DNA from: Planctomyces sp. | GTDB taxonomy: Bacteria > Planctomycetota > Planctomycetia > Planctomycetales > Planctomycetaceae | NCBI GenBank assembly: GCA_005809115.1 | Contig: SYLK01000277.1 | Span: 1 to 6,135 of the forward strand | DNA: 6,135 nucleotides | Reading direction: 5' to 3' | Part shown: positions 5,736-6,135 of the stretch, piece after piece | Numbering within the stretch: the first letter of the stretch is position 1 | Layout of the letters: every line of letters starts with the position of its first letter | Notes under the pieces: model-generated | The model's input: only the letters and a program-made list of their open reading frames with translations | Database searches by the model: none | Told to the model about the DNA's origin: nothing | Translations under genes and position numbers: made by a program

Positions 5736-6135
5736 ATGAGGTCGGAAAAGACACCGCCCGGTCGCCCGGAACGTCAGCCGGATGAGCTGGAAGAGCAGGC
5801 GATTCGCGGTCTGACAGGTGCTTACCAGAAGATGCGACAGGAGATTTCACGGGTCATCATCGGGCAGGATGATGTGGTGGATCAGCTGCTGATCGCGATG
5901 TTCTCGAAAGGTCATTGTCTGCTGGTCGGCGTACCCGGACTGGCCAAGACGCTGTTGTGCAGTACGATCGCTTCGATTCTGCAGCTGTCGTTTCGCCGGA
6001 TTCAGTTTACGCCGGACCTGATGCCGTCAGACATCACGGGCACGGATGTGCTGCAGGATGATCCGGAAACGGGGCGTCGGGTGTTTCAGTTCGCGCGGGG
6101 GCCGTTGTTCACGAACGTCCTGCTGGCGGACGAAA
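5736..6135 (+). CDS. MoxR-family AAA+ ATPase, N-terminal part
   Basis: The first 133 residues of a MoxR-type AAA+ ATPase, cut by the window end; full members have about 310-350 residues. MoxR proteins are chaperone-like ATPases thought to activate or assemble partner proteins, often those with von Willebrand A domains. Visible features: a polar N-terminal extension of about 20 residues; RVIIGQDDVVDQLLIA at 39-54; Walker A GVPGLAKT at 65-72 with K71 and T72; RIQFTPDLMPSDITGTDVL at 88-106, highly diagnostic for MoxR; FARGPLFTNVLLADE at 119-133, with Walker B LLADE at the last complete codons. The ATG at 5736 has AGGA about 10 nt upstream, and the frame closes upstream at 5679-5681, so it is the best start. 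In this family DUF58 and VWA (BatA/BatB-type) genes commonly follow, which would lie beyond the window. Confidence 0.93.
   Translation, partial: MRSEKTPPGRPERQPDELEEQAIRGLTGAYQKMRQEISRVIIGQDDVVDQLLIAMFSKGHCLLVGVPGLAKTLLCSTIASILQLSFRRIQFTPDLMPSDITGTDVLQDDPETGRRVFQFARGPLFTNVLLADE

Noticed and set aside
5605..5850. An 81-codon minus-strand frame overlapping the MoxR start
   Set aside because: It lies antisense to the MoxR N-terminus and has no recognisable features.

Overview
The window looks like chromosomal DNA from a planctomycete, probably of the Planctomycetaceae/Pirellulales type. The main evidence is a Tat-exported DUF1501 protein followed directly by a seven-bladed WD40 protein, a gene pairing typical of that phylum. 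A MoxR-type AAA+ ATPase, a sodium:solute symporter and a moderately GC-rich base composition fit the same picture. No RNA gene, insertion sequence, CRISPR array or phage gene was seen.

Layout from left to right. (1) Positions 2-580, plus strand: the C-terminal third of a sodium:solute symporter, cut by the window edge. (2) Positions 583-1857, minus strand: a complete flavin-dependent halogenase-like protein, convergent with the symporter with only 2 bp between the stop codons. (3) Positions 1858-2116: an intergenic stretch with a good sigma70-type promoter for the halogenase, overlapped by operator-like repeats, and a group of small hairpins just after the WD40 gene. (4) Positions 2117-3082 and 3048-4400, minus strand: WD40 protein and DUF1501 protein, transcribed DUF1501 first and probably as one operon. 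(5) Positions 4401-4635: the DUF1501 leader, with a possible promoter, an 11-bp-period direct repeat and a stem-loop. (6) Positions 4636-5475, minus strand: a stand-alone DEDDy 3'-5' exonuclease of the PolB-like type. (7) Positions 5476-5735: a divergent intergenic region without a convincing promoter. (8) From 5736 to the window end, plus strand: the N-terminal part of a MoxR ATPase, cut just at its Walker B motif.

The genes do not form one obvious pathway. DUF1501 and WD40 are the only pair with operon-like spacing. The halogenase appears to be an independent unit with its own promoter, and no flavin reductase, PKS/NRPS or other biosynthetic partner is in view. The exonuclease and MoxR genes are divergent neighbours with no evident functional link.

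The parts most worth a second look are the lone halogenase with its repeat-decorated promoter and the two-copy 10-bp repeat in the DUF1501 promoter region. Nothing here clearly amounts to a previously undescribed multi-gene system.
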